A stretch of 64,000 nt of DNA, taken from assembly GCF_030272615.1 (NCBI RefSeq), contig NC_081413.1, positions 100,100,239 through 100,164,238 of the forward strand, read 5' to 3'. The position numbers were made by a program, and so were the translations under genes. The stretch comes from Cryptomeria japonica. Lineage: Eukaryota; Streptophyta; Pinopsida; Cupressales; Cupressaceae. This document shows positions 46,219 to 57,922 of this stretch, one piece after another. Numbering within the stretch: the first letter of the stretch is position 1; every line of letters begins with the position of its first letter. The notes beneath the pieces are model-generated. The model saw nothing but the letters and a program-made list of their open reading frames with translations. It ran no database searches and had not been told where the DNA came from.

Positions 46219-47975
46219 AATGGAGAAACCAATTGTTGAAGAAAACCAATCTGGCTATAAAAAGAAGCAAATAGAGAACCCCTCTACAAGAAAATGACCT
46301 ATTAGAACCAGTCACAGGTTGAAAAAGAAATTCAAGACAAAAATAGTCGAAGGAGACAAGATTAATATCCTGAGCTCAGATTCTAAAAAGGAAGAGGCTC
46401 CTCAAAAGGATTCTCCTAAAATTCCATCTCCACCTTCCTCTGTTAATGAGGAAGAAAACCAAGAGAAAAAAATGTCCCACATGAAGAATTATCTGAAGAG
46501 GAAGGAGAATTAGGAGATGTGGCATTCCATGAAGCGAGGAATGTAGCTCATGATATCACTCAGTTCATGACAGAAAAAGAGACATAGGATGATGCAACGG
46601 AAGAAGAAAAAGCAATAGAATAAGAATAAGATGTAGAAGAGGAGGCGTCAATTCATTTAGAAGAAATTCATATTAACCTAAATATTGGAGACACTCCTGA
46701 CCCTCAGTAGCCCTACCATGAGGAACCTACTATTGAGAACGGGACTACTACATCTAGGTTAGTGAATTTGGCCGAAGTTGCTAGAAAAGTGAATCTAGAG
46801 GAGCAAAGGAAGAAGATTATGGTAAGTAAACACAATCCTCCCTCATTTTCCTAGGCTTCAATAGTTATTGAATTTTGGAAGTTATTAGAAAAGAGGGAGG
46901 AAGAATGGAAAAAGGAGAAGGAAATGTTAGAAGAAAAACTAAGAAAGAAAGATGTAGAAATAAATAGGTTGGAGGATAGAATAAACAATATTGCTACTCT
47001 TTTACCTCAAGCAATTGAGTGTAGGCCACCTCCTAGGGTATACTAACTTTATTTGAAGGAATTGCATCTTTCTTACAAGATAAGCAGGGAGTTATCTAGA
47101 TTAACCTCATCATTAATGTCCCCTAAAGAATTTATAATACTTATAACACCTCCTCCCCTAGTAGAAGAATTCGCTATGTGAATTTTATCTTCATAATTGT
47201 GCCATCCCATATACTCCACAGTGGAATCCACTACTCTCAATCGGAAACATTCACCTTAGGTCATTTATGTTCTACATTCAGAATGAGAATAACAAAGGTG
47301 AGCAAGCTAGAGAATATCTAGACATGGAGAATATTGTCCCTTTTCCATTGAGAGTTGGAATAGGGGATCCTGATGAAATACATTATAGATGTAATCAACT
47401 TACTGTTGAACCAAATGTTAAGAAGAGGATCTTATTATTGAGGGAAGAAGTTTATGGTGAATATGAACAGATGGCAGAAACAACAGCGAGTACAGTATAT
47501 GGACACCTAGTACGTAGATGGAATTTGTTGCTTGAAGATATGAAATGAGTAGAGCCTCATTCCCTTAGGAGCTATCATGCAACACTCGGAAGAGAAGCCA
47601 CTTACATTCACTCGGGATGAGCTCAACAAGAAAATTGGATACCCCTGATCTTCTAGCCACCTATGCTATGGTGGCTTGTTCCATGCTTGAAATCATTGTA
47701 TTATTATGATGTAGAATGGGAGAGGGACAGATGGGATAATTTCAAAAAGAAACAGGGATTCTATTGGAGCCCAATTGCCAAAACAAGAGGCGAAACTTTT
47801 ATTGCTGATTTCAAATTGCTTACCTAGAAGGAGAATCAGAAAAGCTTTGTTGGTGGAAAAGCAAAACCTTCAGTTGAGGGGTGTGATGAGCCTTAGTTTT
47901 ATGCTCTTATTTGTAGACATTTTTCTATACTTAGGACTTTTATATTTGCCGATGGAACTTTATATTATACTTTAA
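46219..47975 (+). pseudogene. Unrecognised + strand pseudogene with coiled coil
   Basis: From ATG at 46219 (MEKPIVEENQSGYKKK) a frame-shifted, stop-containing reading continues: Lys/Glu/Ser-rich at 46319-46513, acidic to 46700, then LVNLAEVARKVNLEEQRKK and a clear coiled coil (EEEWKKEKEMLEEKLRKKDV, 46890-47000). A 93-codon open part at 47267-47548 contains GEYEQMAETTASTVYGHLVR. I recognise no family. Composition resembles ORF2 of the retroelement chain to the right, but no collinear match was seen. It could be another element's accessory protein or a host gene relic. Confidence 0.45.
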
Positions 47976-48191
47976 CTGACTTTATGGACGTATTTGATGA
48001 TTATGTTACCTATAGTTTGGAACTTGCTTTATTTTGACAAAACCATGAACTTTATGAATGCAAATATTAAGTATTTACTGTCTTTGTGTGATTGATGAAT
48101 GTGTTACAATGGATGATCATGAAATATGGATGGGAATTCTTTCTCTAATATTGGTGTTACAACTACATGGAAAAATTCTTTGTGATGAAAC

Positions 48192-49053
48192 TGGTGGAAT
48201 CCAAGAACACTGAGAGGGGGGGTGAATCAGTGTTCTACCGGAACTATCAATTTTAACCTTATTAAAACATGCATACACCAACCGGTATATTGGTATATAT
48301 AGAATTGAAAGAATTAAAGAAACCAATAAGCCAATCACACAAACGAATACCATAACGCAAATAATTATACATGGAAAACCTCAAAGAGGAAAAACCACGG
48401 TGGTATTTGTGACCCACAATATCAATCCACTGGCCATATGAAGAGATTGTACAAAATATAGGGGCCTACACTTCCAGGAATGCTTATAGGCTAGAGTACA
48501 TGGCTCAATCACAAAAGGATCCTCACTGACTACATACAAATCCAGACTACAATCTAGAGAAATGATTGAACTACAAAGATAGCATCTTATATACCTGAAT
48601 ACAGTTTCGGTTAAGCTCTGTTTGTTCCAGTTTGAAACCCAAAACCCTTACTAGAATAACCCCTTACATAAACTTCACATTGCAAAACATTATCATATTA
48701 TCCTATCTATCCATATTATAAAATTATTTAATCAACTAACCTATATACCCCTTTACAATCTATCATGCCTTATGTTAGCTTACAAAGATAATACAAATGA
48801 ATATCAAAAACAATTGCTGATGTCAGATCTCCCAAATGATGTCGGCCTCCAATATCGATAACCTAAATATAAACCATGTCGATCTATATTGTCGGTAACC
48901 AAAGAAATCTATCCAACCTGTCGGTGCTAGTGAAGTGTCTATGAAGTGCCTGTCGGTACACAATTGAACCAAAATATGAAGCTAAAACATGTTGCCATGT
49001 TCCCATCAATGACAACATATTGAAACCAACCAATTGAGAGTCAATTTCCAACA
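48192..49053 (-). mobile_element. Copia-type LTR, unit B (3' side)
   Basis: 862 bases. On the minus strand it starts TGTTGG at 49053, after a polypurine tract (GCCAAAGGGGGAGAT, 49054-49068). It has the shared TTTTTCCTC..GAGGTTTTCC and ATTCACCCCCCCTCTCAGTG blocks. It is homologous to, but clearly diverged from, the LTRs at 50240 and 55050. No primer site follows on its left, so it is a 3' LTR at the left edge of the chain. Confidence 0.78.
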
Positions 49054-50239
49054 ATCTCCCCCTTTGGCATTGATGGAAACACTCATGTGAAAAATGATCA
49101 TGGTTTGCATCCATCGGTTTCATCCCGAGCCTACTCCCCTTGAGTTGAACTTCTCTCCCTTTGCTGAATATCCATCTGAACAAAATACTCCATATCTCCA
49201 AATGCCAATAATATATTTTTCACCTATACTCCCCCTTTGACATCAATGCCATGAAAAAATCCAATAATACCAAAAAGCAAAAAACTGGGATGAAGAATAA
49301 AAGACTCTACAATGAATATGTACCAAAATACCTTACCAGAGCTGAATATATTTGAAATTTTTTGGATAGGCCTTCTCCAAAATTTCTAACTAAGTATCCC
49401 AACCAATTTTGAAATTGTTGGAAATAGATACAAGTCCATTTAGCATATGGGCAAATGACTCTTTATCATTTAGCTCTACTGGTGTGGGCTTACCAACCAT
49501 ATCTATACACTCCTTATGTACACTTAATGAATCCAATCGGGGACTCACCAATCCTCTAAGACTTTTCGCTGTCCTTATAATTTTATCTTTTTCCCTCTCA
49601 AGAGCAAAAACTTGATCTTCTAAAACCAAAATCTGACCATCAATAGATGTAGTCAATGAATTCAATCCATCAAAAGAATTTACTATACCTACAATCTCCT
49701 CCTAAATATCCTTAATCCTTTTATATGTCTCAGTTGTCAATAAAAACATGTTACAAAATACTCTATAGATATAATTACATTGCCTCAAAGAGTTATCAAT
49801 CAACTTCAACTTATCATTGATCTCGTTTCTCTCCACTCAATCATTTGATCAAATGTAGCTCTCTTTGCCTGTGTAAATCTCTCTAGTGCTTGTCAGTTTG
49901 ATATTTGTTGCAAAGACTGAAAATCCTTTGAAATATGCTCAGTGATTATCTTAAGCTTACCGGATGGGCTCGCTTCATTGTCAAATTTGCACTCAGGGAC
50001 AAGTCCATGTAATTCTTTTCTCTTAATCTTTGCTATCACCAAGTTTTCTTGAAGTGCTTTGATAAATTCCTGAGCAATTCTGAGTTCATCTTCCAATTTG
50101 ATATTCTTCAATTTTTCTGCATCAAAATCTTCAAGAGCACCTTCCAACTGTTGTCTCAAACTTTCCATCAGTACCGGTTTCAGAATCTTCCTCAAGTTGT
50201 TAGGCTTCTGCAAATAGAGGACTAGGATCTGATACCAAT
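49054..50239 (-). pseudogene. Unit B interior: Gag start joined to ORF2 end
   Basis: Only 1.2 kb. The primer-site side (50213 down to about 50010) encodes the ORF1 coiled-coil start (MESLRQQLEGALEDFDAEKL ... FIKALQENLVIAK), the same as in unit A. It then passes directly into ORF2 C-terminal sequence: a broken part, then an open 91-codon stretch at 49665-49390 with SLRGLVSPRLDSLSVHKE. The CCHC knuckles and most of ORF2 are missing, so this is a deletion derivative. A primer-site-like ATTGGTATCAGA (minus strand) lies at 50228-50239. Confidence 0.7.
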
Positions 50240-51121
50240 TGTTAGATACTTGGTTAGTCCCAAAGACACTGAGAGGGGGGGTGAATCAGTGTCTAACCGG
50301 TAGATGAAATATTTAAACTTGTTTGCAACTTTATAACCCAAATTAATATACTGGTAAGAAAATAATAATGCAATAAAGAGAAACAAAAGAATAAGCATCA
50401 ATGCACACCATAACACAGATATTTTTGGCGAGGAAGCCCGATAGGGGAAAAACCTCAGTGGGATTTGTGACCCACAATATTTACTCACTAGCCAATATGA
50501 ATAAATAGTACTTAGTACAATAGGGGCCTGCACATGTAGGAAGGCCAACTGCCTGGAGCTCACTACTGAACAACAAAAAGGAGTCCCACTGACTACAATT
50601 GGATGTTTAAATCCAATAACAATGTACTGCTCAAAATAGCATCTACAATGTTGGATTCAATACCAGTTTAAGCTCTATCTGATACCTCTGCCATAAATAT
50701 TTCTTCACTCTGCTCTGCTCTTATTCGCTCATAAGATAAATACAACAAAATGCATATATAGTTTATTCGCTATTATAACATATAACATCTCATATATCGC
50801 TTCCTTACATTACCTAATTACATTTCAAAATGACCTACAAGATCTCAGACATATATGAGTCTTTACAATACATCATGTCGGTCATACAAATAATATTACA
50901 TTACAATACATTCTGCATAAACAATATTATTTCTAAGTTGCCTTGGAGTACCGGTAGGATCTATTGTCGATGTAACTGGATGCCGGTTTGAATAACCCTT
51001 GTTGTAACTGTCAGTGCCGGTAGATGAAATCTATTGCTGGTATAGCCTATGAACCATGTTACCAACTGGTTACCATCAATGACAACATCAACCATTCTCA
51101 TATGAGTGTATAATGCCAACA
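50240..51121 (-). mobile_element. Copia-type LTR shared by units A and B
   Basis: 882 bases, TGTTGGCATTATAC...TATCTAACA on the minus strand, the same length as and very similar to 55050-55931. It has a polypurine tract on its upstream side (unit A 3' end) and a primer site on its downstream side (unit B 5' end). It therefore acts as 3' LTR of one unit and 5' LTR of the next, as in a tandem array. Confidence 0.85.
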
Positions 51122-51136
51122 ATCTCCCCCTTTGGC
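51122..51136 (-). other. Polypurine tract of unit A
   Basis: GCCAAAGGGGGAGAT on the minus strand directly before TGTTGGCAT. Identical to the tract at 49054-49068. Confidence 0.88.
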
Positions 51137-51469
51137 AATGATGGCAACACTCGTGAGAAAAATCCAAAAATTGATATCCAAAATTAAGTCCAAAAACTGA
51201 TAGTGCTCCCCCTAAGCAAATGATCTCCTTTTGTACATTTTTCTTATTACACCACTACTCCCCCTTTGACATCAATGACAAAGTATGTCAAAAGTATCAA
51301 AAATTCAAAATTTGCCTAGAATCATGTAGCCCATTATGTACAATCTGGAAAATGTCTGCCAAAACTAAGTTAAGACCTTGCAAAAACTTAGTATTGTTAG
51401 AAATTATAGTCTCTGTCTACCGGATCATACCAGTGAGGTAATGCATATGTTGCTACGGTTATCTTTCTC

Positions 51470-53687
51470 CTTGAATAGATGCCTTAGATAGCTCATTCTA
51501 GTGTATTAACAAATTATCCAATCTAGGACCAAGTTTGTTCTTTAACTCTCGGATTTTCATTCTCAGCCTTGCCTTTTCCTTTTCCAACTTCTCAATCTTC
51601 TCTTCATAAATTGCCATCTCTTGATCCAATACTGATGCGAGTTCCGAAGAACTAATCATATTGTCAGCAATTTCATCAATCTCTTTTTGTGTCTTCTTTA
51701 TTTTCTCATCAATATATTATGTTAAATGGTGTGGTTTGCATGCTTCCCTGTACAATTCATTGTATTCCAGAATGGTGGAATTCAGTGTCGGTAACAAAGA
51801 ATCAATCTGTCTTGTACAGTCCTTTATTGTTTTGTCAAAGAAATTATCCTTCTCCTTATTTACCCTTTCCTGAATGGTCTCCTCATTTATCTTATCTACA
51901 ATTTGAATATTAGAAGAAATGAATTTGGAAAATGTGTCCAATTTACCTATAGACCCAACAATGTGATCAACCTTGCACATCTGTGCAATCATCTGCAAAA
52001 TTGGTAAAGAATCATCAATAGCCTTAAATGTTAAGGCATTTCATTTTGTTATCTTCTTTATTGAATCTAGTAATACATCAGTGACATTTGTCAGTTTGTA
52101 ATCTGTGGTTGATGTACTGGGAGAAGTGCTAGGTACTGCAATAATTTTCTTCTCTTCTCCAGATACCTGCTCAGTTGCCTTAACCACTTCTCCTTCCTTG
52201 CTTCCATCCTTAACCTCTTCTTTATCCACTTTTTCTTCCTTATCTTCACTCTTACTCTCATTTTTATTTTCATTTCCTGTCGGTTCAGATTGTGTCTATA
52301 CTTGTTCCTTTTCTGCTTTTGTCGATATCACAATGTTCTGCTGATTGTCAATAGTGTTGACCAGTGACTCAAAGATCTCAACATTTGTAGCTTCGGCTTT
52401 CTTTTCCTCTGCAGTATCCTTATCCAATACAATATTGATATCCTAAGTGTCAACATTCATTGTGAATAGAATGTCTGACTTGGGATCAACATTATCTGTT
52501 GTTACTTCCTCTAACTTATCTTCTCCAGGCTCATTTTGCATTTCTATCAGTGCCTCTGCTACTACCAGTGGGGTGTCCTGTGTCAGTGGTGGTAAGTTGT
52601 CCTTAACTGTAATATCTGGTATATTGCCAACCTTACTCTTACCCTTATCTGTCTTCTGATATACTTTTGTAAATGATTTATCAACCTTTTGTCTGCCTTT
52701 TTCTTCTCTCTTCTCTTTCCCAACAAAGAATATATCCCACTTATCTGTTCTTTCATCTACAATCTCTTTTACTTTGTCGGACATAAGACTAACTTGCTAG
52801 TGACCACTCACAAAAATAGTCTTGTTAGCTTTAGATATTAAATCATCTATCTCTTTCTTGGAATTAACAAGATGCACAGCTAACAATTCCTTAACCTTTA
52901 GTTTCTTATCTAACTCCATAATAGACATTCTTTCTGCCTCAAGTCTCAAATACAAATCATTAGGTAGAACATCTATGACCTCAATAAGAACCTTTTTGTA
53001 TATATCTAGATACAAATTAATGCTTTCCTCAATGGTATCCTTATCTGAATCCTTAGAAGAATGATAGAATTTATTAACATTACCAAGATTACCATCTTGA
53101 GATATTTCATTTACCAACTCTTCCAGTGAAAGAGCATCAGATTCCTTTGGTTCCGGTTTCTTCCTTAGTGTGACTTTCTTCTTCTGACCACTGGGCTCTC
53201 TTACAACCTGTTGTTTCTTTCTCAGTGTCCTTGATTTCTTTGGAGATGGAGTAGGTGTTGGTGAGGGTTTTCTTTTCTTCCTTTCCACTCTTTTGAATTC
53301 AGCTACCATATCACTATCAGAATCGGATGAGGTAGCCACAGGAGAGATATGTGCTACCGGTTGTTGTTCTATTTTTTTTTCTTGTGCAGCAACATCCTTT
53401 ATCGGATCAAGTTTCAATAAGCCCATCTTAACGATTTCAACAAACTTCGAAGCATATTTCATTACCTTGTCTCTTTTCTTTTTCTACTTCTTAACTTCAA
53501 CACCTTTCTCAATAGTTTCAGCATTACCAAATATCTCCTCTGTCGGTTCCGGTGGAGCATCTAGGAGTATTTTAGTATATGAATCCAAGATGTGTGAATC
53601 CACCTCATAGCCCATCTCTTTTAACTGAAAAACCTTGGATGCCTTGAAAAAGCTTTTCTCCTTCACCTCTAGAATTTTGGTGCTCAA
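51470..53687 (-). pseudogene. ORF2 of unit A: long unknown retroelement protein
   Basis: Five open blocks (53687-53484, 53462-52797, 52784-52443, 52229-52041, 51998-51717) are all in one frame. The whole is about 730 codons broken by six stops: TAG at 53484, 52797, 52443 and about 52299, TGA at 52041, TAA at 51717. The start MSTKILEVKEKSFF is followed by EMGYEVDSHILDSYTKILLD, which matches unit C. A Lys/Pro/Ser basic region follows (PSPTPTPSPKKSRTLRKK, about 53225), then a helical part, a Glu/Lys-rich region and a coiled-coil end with LGPRLDNLLIH, which matches units B and D. No RT, protease, RNase H or integrase motif. It occupies the place of pol. Function unknown. Confidence 0.72.
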
Positions 53688-54099
53688 ATTTCGCGCTCTT
53701 CGAATGCTTGAATGCTTTGGTAAGTCAAAATGAGAAATTCAAGTGCTTTATAACCAAAAAGTTAACTTACAACCACAATAAATGCTTCATCGGTGAAGTA
53801 AATTTCCATTGTAACTCAACATGTCTGCTGGTAAACAAGAAATATAACTTCTTACCACCAAATGAGGTTAAATGCATGATCTTCAATTAGTTTCCTTACC
53901 TCTAAGGATTATTCCTTAGTTAGATGGAGAATCTCCTGCCAGTGCAGGATTGCCCTATTCTGTCGATGTAGAGATAGATTCATCATTTCTTTGATCTCTC
54001 TTCCTGATCCATTGTTTAGTGAATTATTGCTTGATTTCATTTACCTTTTCTTTGCCTTTGTCATTAGATCCTGTATTGTTCGCCGGCACGGTCTTGCTT

Positions 54100-55020
54100 C
54101 TACAAAATTTTGCGATATGCCCAATCTTGACTGGTTTGAGTTCTGCACTGATTAGATAGATGTCCAAATCTACCACAAACATAGAATTTCACATTCATTC
54201 TGCAATTGTCTGAGTTATGACCAATTTTATTGCATTTGGAACATTGATCGGTGGATGAGTTTGTATTTTGATTATTCCTAAATCTGCACAAATTTGCTCT
54301 ATGACCAAATTTGTTGCAATTAAAACATTTCCCATTGAATTTATAAGCATTAGGTTGTCTTACTAGTTTGTTGTGATCATGATTGTTTGCAGACCCAGAA
54401 CTTTCTCGGTGTTCAAATCCAGGTCCAATTGTTTCTCCATCAGGTTTTTTACTTTTCAGCATATCATCAAGCTTATCTGAACTCTTCTTGAATTTGTCTT
54501 TGTATTCATTTGCAGTGACCAACTCACCTTCCAAAGTGCTAACTTGTATCATAAGTTCTTCTTTGTCATGTTGCATGTGAATCAAATCTGTTTTGAGCAT
54601 ATTATTTTCATAACTGAGCCTTATAGATTCATTTGATCTTTCATTAAGTCTTCTAGCCAAATCTTCTTCATTCCTCTTTCGATCTTCAATATCCTTGCAT
54701 AGTCTCATGGTTAAATCTTGCATCTCATTCTTCATGTTATTGTTTTCTTATCTCAGTTTCTCTGTAATATCTCTGAGAGTTTCTTTTTCTTCATCATCTT
54801 GGTTTTGCAATTGCACATGTAATTATTTTCTCTTATTCTTTGCTATCACCAGGTTTTCTTGAAGTGCTTTGATGAATTCCCGAGCAGTTCTGAGTTCATC
54901 TTCTAGTTTGATATTCTTCAATTTTTCTACATCAAAATCTTCAAGAGCTCCTTCCAACTATTGTCTCAAACTTTCCATCGGTACCGGTTTCAGAATCTTC
55001 CTCAAGCTATTAGGCTTCTA
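54100..55020 (-). pseudogene. ORF1 of unit A: coiled-coil plus CCHC Gag C-terminus
   Basis: Begins near the primer site with the ESLRQQLEGALEDFD-like helix (stops in this copy). From 54735 it is open for 211 codons: long coiled coil (MKNEMQDLTMRL ... EYKDKFKKSSDKLDDML), linker, then CFNCNKFGHRANLC and CSKCNKIGHNSDNC, two full CCHC knuckles. A third has lost its first Cys (FYVCGRFGHLSNQC). The order matches the C-terminal half of plant copia Gag, but the UBN2 N-terminal domain (seen for example at 28513) is absent. CCHC knuckles bind element RNA during packaging; the coiled coil would allow assembly. A frameshift follows the third knuckle near 54115. Confidence 0.8.
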
Positions 55021-55036
55021 CAAATAAAGGACTAGG

Positions 55037-55049
55037 CTATGATACCAAT
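55037..55049 (-). other. Primer binding site of unit A
   Basis: ATTGGTATCATAG on the minus strand directly after the LTR; one base off the tRNA-iMet form ATTGGTATCAGAG. Confidence 0.85.
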
Positions 55050-55931
55050 TGTTAGATACTTGGTTAGTCCCAAAGACACTGAGAGGGGGGGTGAATCAGT
55101 GTCTAACTGGTAGATGAAAGATTTAAACTTGTTTTCAACTTTATAACACAAATTAATATACTAGTAAGAAAATAATAATGCAGTAAAGAGAAACAAAAGA
55201 ATAAGCATTAATGCACACCATAGCACAGATATTTTTGGCGAGGAAACCCGGTAGGGGAAAAACCTCGATGGGATTTTTGACCCACAATATTTACTCACTA
55301 GCCAATATGAATAAATGTTACTTAGTACAATAGGGGCCTGCACATGCAGGAAGGTCAACTACCTAGAGCTCACTGCTCAACAACAAAAAGGAGTCCCGGA
55401 GACTACAATTGGATGGTTAAATCCAATAACAATGTAATGCTCAAAATAGCATCTACAATGCTAGATTCAGTACTGATTTAAGCTCTATTTGATACCTCTG
55501 CCATAAACCTTTCTTCATTCTGCCTTGCTCTCATTCGCTCATAAGATAAATATATCAAAATGCATATATAGTTTGTTCGCTATCATAACCTATAACATCT
55601 CACATATCGCTTCCTTAAATTACCTAATTAAATTTGAAAATAACCTACAAGATCTCATACATATATGAGTCTTTAGAATACATCATGTCGGTCATACAAA
55701 TAATATTACATTACAGTACATTCTGCATAAACAATATTATTTCCAAGTCGTATTGGAGTGCCAGTAGGATCTGTTGCCCGTGTAACTGGATGCCAATGTG
55801 AATAACCCTTGTTATAACTGTCGGTGCCGGTAGATGAAATCTATTGTCGGTATAGCCTATGAACCATGTTACCAATTGGTTTCCATCAATGACAACATCA
55901 ACCATTCTCATATGAGTGTATAATGCCAACA
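55050..55931 (-). mobile_element. 5' LTR of unit A
   Basis: 882 bases, collinear with 50240-51121, with primer site on its left. On its right it meets the ORF2 of unit C without a polypurine tract, so the junction at 55931/55932 is an insertion or recombination point. The outer flanks TCCAA and CCAAT do not form a clean target duplication. Confidence 0.85.
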
Positions 55932-56685
55932 TCCAAACTCTGTTGCAATAGGCTTAATGAATATTTCTGGTTCATTCCTCTTCCTTCCTTTCTCTGGAAC
56001 AACATCAATTAATGCTTTAATGTCTTGTGAAACCTTTTCAACAAATTTTCTTTCCTTGTCTTCCTGCTTCTCTCTCTTCTTTTGGTTGAAATCAGTTTCA
56101 ACCTCTTGATTCTTCTGGTTAGCAGTAACAAAGGTTTTTACAGTTTCATCAATAGGTGCCTCAATTAGCATCTGCACAAAAGCATCAAGAATCTGAGCAT
56201 CAACTTTGTAACCCATTTCCTCAATCCAAATCTTCTCGGGACTTACAGCTTCCATCAAAGTTTCATCTTTCTTGACCATTAAGCATATGTCGGTTGAGTA
56301 CTTCTCAACAATGTGCTTTGGAACCCTCACCCTAGAATTCATAGCCTTATGAAATGCTTTAAAGTCACCCCACACTTTTTCATCTCTCTAACTACCCAAT
56401 GTAGCAATTGATTGTTTTAGTTGCTTTCCTACCTGGATATCGAATGCTCATTTTCTCTGTCCAAAACCGTGACTCTTATTGATGAAAAATAGCATTAAGC
56501 AGAAAATTAGGTTTCCATACCAAAATGTTCCCTTCTTTTCTCCTTTTATCTTTCCTAGATTAATCAATAATTTGTCCAACATCCAACCACATAGATATAA
56601 CTTCTCATTCTCCCTCATTATTTTATGAGTTGCATAAATGTAGGAGCTAGAAACAAAACTCAGACGGTTTGACTGAGTTACCTTG
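55932..56685 (-). pseudogene. ORF2 of unit C, second part
   Basis: Minus-strand reading with few stops: a block around KLYLCGWMLDKLLINLGKIK, KGTFWYGNLIFCLM, then from 56375 an open 140-codon part (VWGDFKAFHKAMNSRVRVPK ... EEMGYKVDAQILDAFVQMLI) that matches the start of unit A ORF2. It is cut at 55932 by the unit A LTR. On its other side it is interrupted by a Tat remnant with CCTTG target duplications; across that gap the frame joins the 59382-59997 part. The globular N-terminal region is distantly reminiscent of putative plant transposon proteins (Transposase_32-like), but that is not established. Confidence 0.65.
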
Positions 56686-57905
56686 TGTAAAGTGGAAAAT
56701 TGGATCCTAATGACTCCCCACCTAGGAGAGAGAAAGGAAGCCACTAGAATGATTTTCACTTGGGAGAACTTTACATTCAAAAGAGGGGTTGAATCCACTA
56801 GATCCAAATCCAAGGGAAAAAAGGATCTAAATACTAAGTGGATTGCAAGTGGTTGAAGTATGATTTTCCCTCTTTTGTAAATGAGACAGTTGACTTGTTG
56901 ACTATGTAGAAAAGAGAGAGAAAATGAGTGAAATGAAGAGCTACCAATTCGGGATTGTGTTGTAACTTTGGATCTGAGCTAATTAGACTAATATGGATTT
57001 ACCCTGTAAATTTGGAGAAAAGTCGTCGAGACCGTGGTGGGAATGTACATGCTCCACCACAAAATCTATGAAATGAAAAGGGTTCTTCTATCTCTGCAAA
57101 TGAAGCCCAAACCTACAATTACAGTTGTGCGCCTACAACATACACACAAAAAATAGAGGAAAAGGGGTTGTGGATAGGGGTTTGCCTCAGTCAAACCCCG
57201 GTTGAGGAATCAACCTTGAAAGAAAGTGATTGCAAATGCTTGAATGTAAACAATGGAAATGTATACCTTGTAGATCTGCAACTTATTGATGATGATTGAT
57301 TTGCTTCTTGAATGCAATCACAAGTGTTGCATTGAATGGCATGTAACATGAAAAAAACCTAACACACATACATGCTTGCAAATGAATGATGAAATATTAC
57401 TCCAATAGATGAATGAAGAAGACTTGAATGCTTGAATACTTGATGATGTATATCTTTGCCTATGCTTTCTTATTATCTACTTCCTCCTTATCTTCACCTA
57501 TGCAAATGAGAAAACTAGATCCCCTTATATACATGCCTCGGAATATTAATTCATCTCACCAAAGGCTGACATTGGGGAGATTTAGGATTCTAAAGTACAA
57601 ATAGGGTCAGGGGGACCCATCTTGGGGCCACCCTAGGAGGGAGCACTAGGGTGCCACACCATGGTCCTAAGGAGGACCATGGTGGTGCACCATGGTCCCA
57701 AGGAGGACCAGGGAACCACACCATGGTCCTTCCAATTATTGGGGCCCAAAATAGGGTCAAAACAAGTTTAAAAGTGTGGAAATGAGGCTCAATTCCATGG
57801 TGGAGGCATAGGTGGGTCCTGATCAAGCATAGGAGATGATTTTGTGAAGGTAAAGGACATAAAACATTGTCAAAAGTATAAGGAATGCAATTTTATGACA
57901 CTAAA
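56686..57905 (-). mobile_element. 3' LTR of the Tat-type remnant
   Basis: 1.22 kb; on the minus strand TTTAGTGTCATAAAATTGC (first G changed from the usual TGTAG) to CCACTTTACA. 57328-57905 matches the fragment at 10063-10607. Contains CCATGGTCC repeats at 57655-57730. Confidence 0.8.
57659..57682. repeat. Perfect 10-bp inverted repeat CCATGGTCCT / AGGACCATGG
   Basis: Ten paired bases with a 4-base AAGG loop. Further CCATGGTCC copies follow to 57728. Related to the CCATGG/GGCGCC repeats of the complete Tat element. Confidence 0.9.
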
Positions 57906-57922
57906 TTTAGCCCCCACTTTAG
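57906..57922 (-). other. Polypurine tract of the Tat-type remnant
   Basis: GCTAAAGTGGGGGCTAAA-type tract on the minus strand, the same as at 42903-42919 in the complete Tat element, directly before the LTR. It shows the two elements belong to related families. Confidence 0.88.
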
